A DNA stretch of 64,000 nt from Neomesorhizobium albiziae (GTDB taxonomy: Bacteria; Pseudomonadota; Alphaproteobacteria; Rhizobiales; Rhizobiaceae): NCBI RefSeq assembly GCF_900114255.1, contig NZ_FOSL01000009.1:124001-188000 (forward strand). The letters are read 5' to 3'. Of the stretch, positions 62,187-64,000 are shown in pieces. Made by a program: the position numbers and the translations under genes. The notes below the pieces were generated by a model. The model worked only from the letters and a program-made list of their open reading frames with translations. It was not told the origin of the DNA and ran no database searches. Numbering within the stretch: position 1 is the stretch's first letter; every line of letters begins with the position of its first letter.

Positions 62187-63560
62187 ATGGCGCGTGACAC
62201 GACCGATTTCCGGCCCGTCGAGAGCATCGACGAGCTCGTCGGCTATCTTGCCGAAGGCAACAAGCCCAAGGACAAGTGGCGGATCGGCACCGAGCACGAG
62301 AAATTCCCCTTCTACATCGACGGCAACAGCCCCGTGCCTTACGGCGGCGACCGCGGCATCCGTGCGCTGCTGGAAGGCATGCAACGCACGCTGGGCTGGG
62401 ATCCCATCGTCGACGACAGCCGCATCATCGGGCTGGTCGAACCGACCGGCCAGGGCGCCATCTCGCTGGAGCCCGGCGGCCAGTTCGAGCTTTCCGGCGC
62501 ACCGCTGGAGACGATCCACCAGACGTGCCGCGAGGGCAATGCCCATCTTGCCCAGTTGCGCGAGATAGCAGAACCCCTCGGCATCCGCTTCCTGGGTCTC
62601 GGCGGCAGCCCGAAATGGACGCTCGCCGAAACGCCGAAAATGCCGAAATCGCGCTACGAGATCATGACGCGCTACATGCCGAAGGTCGGCAAGCTCGGCC
62701 TCGACATGATGTACCGCACCTGTACGATCCAGGTGAATCTCGATTTCGCCTCCGAAGCCGACATGCGCCGCAAGATGCAGGTTTCGCTGAAGCTGCAGCC
62801 GCTGTCGACCGCGCTGTTCGCCAATTCGCCGTTCACCGAAGGCCGCCCGAACGGATTGCAGAGCTGGCGCGGTGAAATCTGGCGCGACACCGACAACCAG
62901 CGCTCCGGCCTGCTCGAATTCTGTTTCTCGCCGGAATTCGGCTTCGCCGATTATGTCGAATGGGCGCTCGACGTGCCTATGTATTTTGTCATCCGCGACG
63001 GACACTACCACGACGTCACCCATGTCACCTTCCGTCAGTTCATGGATGGGGCGCTGCGCAATTCGGTGCCGCAGGGCGTGCCGACGATAGGCGACTGGGC
63101 AAACCACCTGTCGACGCTTTTCCCCGATGTCCGGATGAAGCGCTTCCTCGAAATGCGCGGCGCCGATGGCGGACCCTGGCGGCGCATCTGCGCTCTTCCG
63201 GCATTCTGGGTCGGGCTTCTCTACGATGACGAGGCGCTCGACGCCGCCGAGACACTGACCGCCGACTGGAGCTACGACGAAGTTTTGGCAATGCGTAATG
63301 CGGTGCCCGCGGCCGGCATCGGCGCGCCGTTCCGCAATGGCAATCTGCGTGATATTTCCCGGGAGGTTCTGGCGATCTCTCGCACCGGCCTCAAGAACCG
63401 CGCGCGCCTCAACCGCGACGGCTACGACGAGACCAGCTTCCTCGCGCCGCTCGAAGAGGTTGTGGCGCGAGGCACCACGAGCGCCGAAGAAATGCGCAAC
63501 GCCTTCCACACGCGCTGGGGCGGTTCGATCGAGCCGGTGTTCCTGGAATACGCTTATTGA
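62187..63560 (+). CDS. gshA: Glutamate-cysteine ligase, plant/alphaproteobacterial type
   Basis: A 457-residue ligase, first step of glutathione synthesis: ATP-dependent coupling of glutamate and cysteine. It matches the plant-like class found in rhizobia rather than E. coli GshA. Landmarks are G-T-E-H-E-K-F (about 33-39), G-A-I-S-L-E-P-G-G-Q-F-E-L-S-G (about 91-105) and R-Y-M-P-K-V-G. GGAGG lies 7 bases before the ATG. Length is as expected. Confidence 0.95.
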   Translation: MARDTTDFRPVESIDELVGYLAEGNKPKDKWRIGTEHEKFPFYIDGNSPVPYGGDRGIRALLEGMQRTLGWDPIVDDSRIIGLVEPTGQGAISLEPGGQFELSGAPLETIHQTCREGNAHLAQLREIAEPLGIRFLGLGGSPKWTLAETPKMPKSRYEIMTRYMPKVGKLGLDMMYRTCTIQVNLDFASEADMRRKMQVSLKLQPLSTALFANSPFTEGRPNGLQSWRGEIWRDTDNQRSGLLEFCFSPEFGFADYVEWALDVPMYFVIRDGHYHDVTHVTFRQFMDGALRNSVPQGVPTIGDWANHLSTLFPDVRMKRFLEMRGADGGPWRRICALPAFWVGLLYDDEALDAAETLTADWSYDEVLAMRNAVPAAGIGAPFRNGNLRDISREVLAISRTGLKNRARLNRDGYDETSFLAPLEEVVARGTTSAEEMRNAFHTRWGGSIEPVFLEYAY

Positions 63561-63668
63561 GGAATGCCTGCTCGCGCATCTTACGGCATGAAAGCAACCC
63601 CATAGGCGGACGCCACGCTTTGGGTTAGGTTCCCCCCAACCGGATACGGCTTACGAGGAGGAACTGTG

Positions 63669-64000
63669 ATGCTTCCACTTTTCGACATGCTGGCGAATGC
63701 TCAGAATGGCAACGGCATCGAGATGCTGGCCAGGCAGTTCAATCTTTCGCAACAGCAGGCACAACTTGCGGTCGAGGCGCTGCTGCCGGCCTTCAGCCAG
63801 GGACTGAAGCGCAACACCGCCGATCCCTATGGGCTCGGCTCGTTCATGACGGCGATGGCGAGCGGCCAGCACGCCAAATATTTCGAGGATGCGTCGAAGG
63901 CGTTCACCCAGCAGGGCGTCGAAGAAGGCAACGGCATTCTCGGCCACCTTTTCGGCTCAAAGGAGCTTTCACGCGCCGTTGCCAGCCAGGCGGCACAAGC
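63669..64000 (+). CDS. DUF937 family protein, 3' end missing
   Basis: The first 110 residues of a protein cut by the window edge. The N-terminus (Q-F-N-L-S-Q-Q-Q-A-Q-L-A-V-E-A-L-L-P-A-F-S) and the later G-N-G-I-L-G-H-L-F-G-S-K match DUF937, a family related to YidB, of unknown function. GAGGAGG lies 7-8 bases before the ATG. An antisense frame over the same stretch is not coding. Confidence 0.85.
   Translation, partial: MLPLFDMLANAQNGNGIEMLARQFNLSQQQAQLAVEALLPAFSQGLKRNTADPYGLGSFMTAMASGQHAKYFEDASKAFTQQGVEEGNGILGHLFGSKELSRAVASQAAQ

Overview
The window reads as chromosomal DNA of an alphaproteobacterium of the order Hyphomicrobiales (Rhizobiales), most like Mesorhizobium or a close relative. 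The evidence is high GC with strong third-position bias, the short HisG plus HisZ pair, an alphaproteobacterial-type glutamate-cysteine ligase, groESL behind a CIRCE element and an RpoH-like promoter, GGAAY-N16-CGTT ECF promoters, and several families of palindromic intergenic repeats that I recall as common in Mesorhizobium. I see no rRNA, tRNA, CRISPR array or classical insertion sequence. The first gene (HdeD-like) and the last (DUF937) are cut by the window edges.

Layout. 1-7.5 kb: HdeD-like membrane protein, ribF and a class IIA HAD hydrolase, two tandem TadG-like von Willebrand factor A proteins, a LysE exporter. 7.5-12.5 kb: peptide-type ABC binding protein, then a marR-emrA-emrB-type efflux operon with a palindrome at the marR start. 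12.6-16.7 kb: a conserved hypothetical, then a small regulon made of an ECF sigma factor, its anti-sigma factor, an exported S8 protease and an exported protein built of (NSSS)13; the last two genes each carry GGAAT-N16-CGTT. 16.8-21.5 kb: groESL, hicAB, a broken DoxX gene, a DeoR-type regulator divergent from a deoxyribosyltransferase-like protein. 21.5-28.8 kb: two divergent citrate-synthase homologues (one with a DNA-binding N-terminus), a possible small RNA, a DUF1236 protein, TetR/NIPSNAP, fumC and two DoxX proteins.

29-39.5 kb is a type I secretion locus: a 1776-residue repeat protein with an N,N-dimethylformamidase-beta-like domain, a COG0523 (G3E) metallochaperone GTPase, a 109-residue unknown, and the ABC and adaptor subunits of the exporter. 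39.5-46.4 kb: acyl-CoA synthetase, hisS-hisZ-hisG with long perfect inverted repeats in both gaps, and a 3-methyladenine glycosylase. 46.6-59.1 kb: L,D-transpeptidase, a FolD homologue with Gln in place of the catalytic Lys, and a 2-hydroxyacid oxidation locus (glcD-glcE-glcF, a FadR-type regulator, a LutA-like protein, lldD). The glc operon contains an ASCH-domain gene whose 3' end has been fused in frame to a DUF559 nuclease domain; that nuclease segment is bracketed by two inverted copies of a 64-65 bp double-hairpin repeat. 59-64 kb: a mosaic of repeats, a 46-residue membrane protein, a glutamine amidotransferase, a conserved hypothetical, rsmE, the glutamate-cysteine ligase and the DUF937 gene.

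Best candidates for undescribed biology: (1) the type I secretion locus coupling a DMFase-like domain to a metallochaperone; (2) the four-gene ECF regulon with matching promoters and the NSSS protein; (3) the DUF559 nuclease segment as a possible repeat-bounded mobile unit; (4) two related 23-bp palindromes linking the GntR gene to the glcD promoter.
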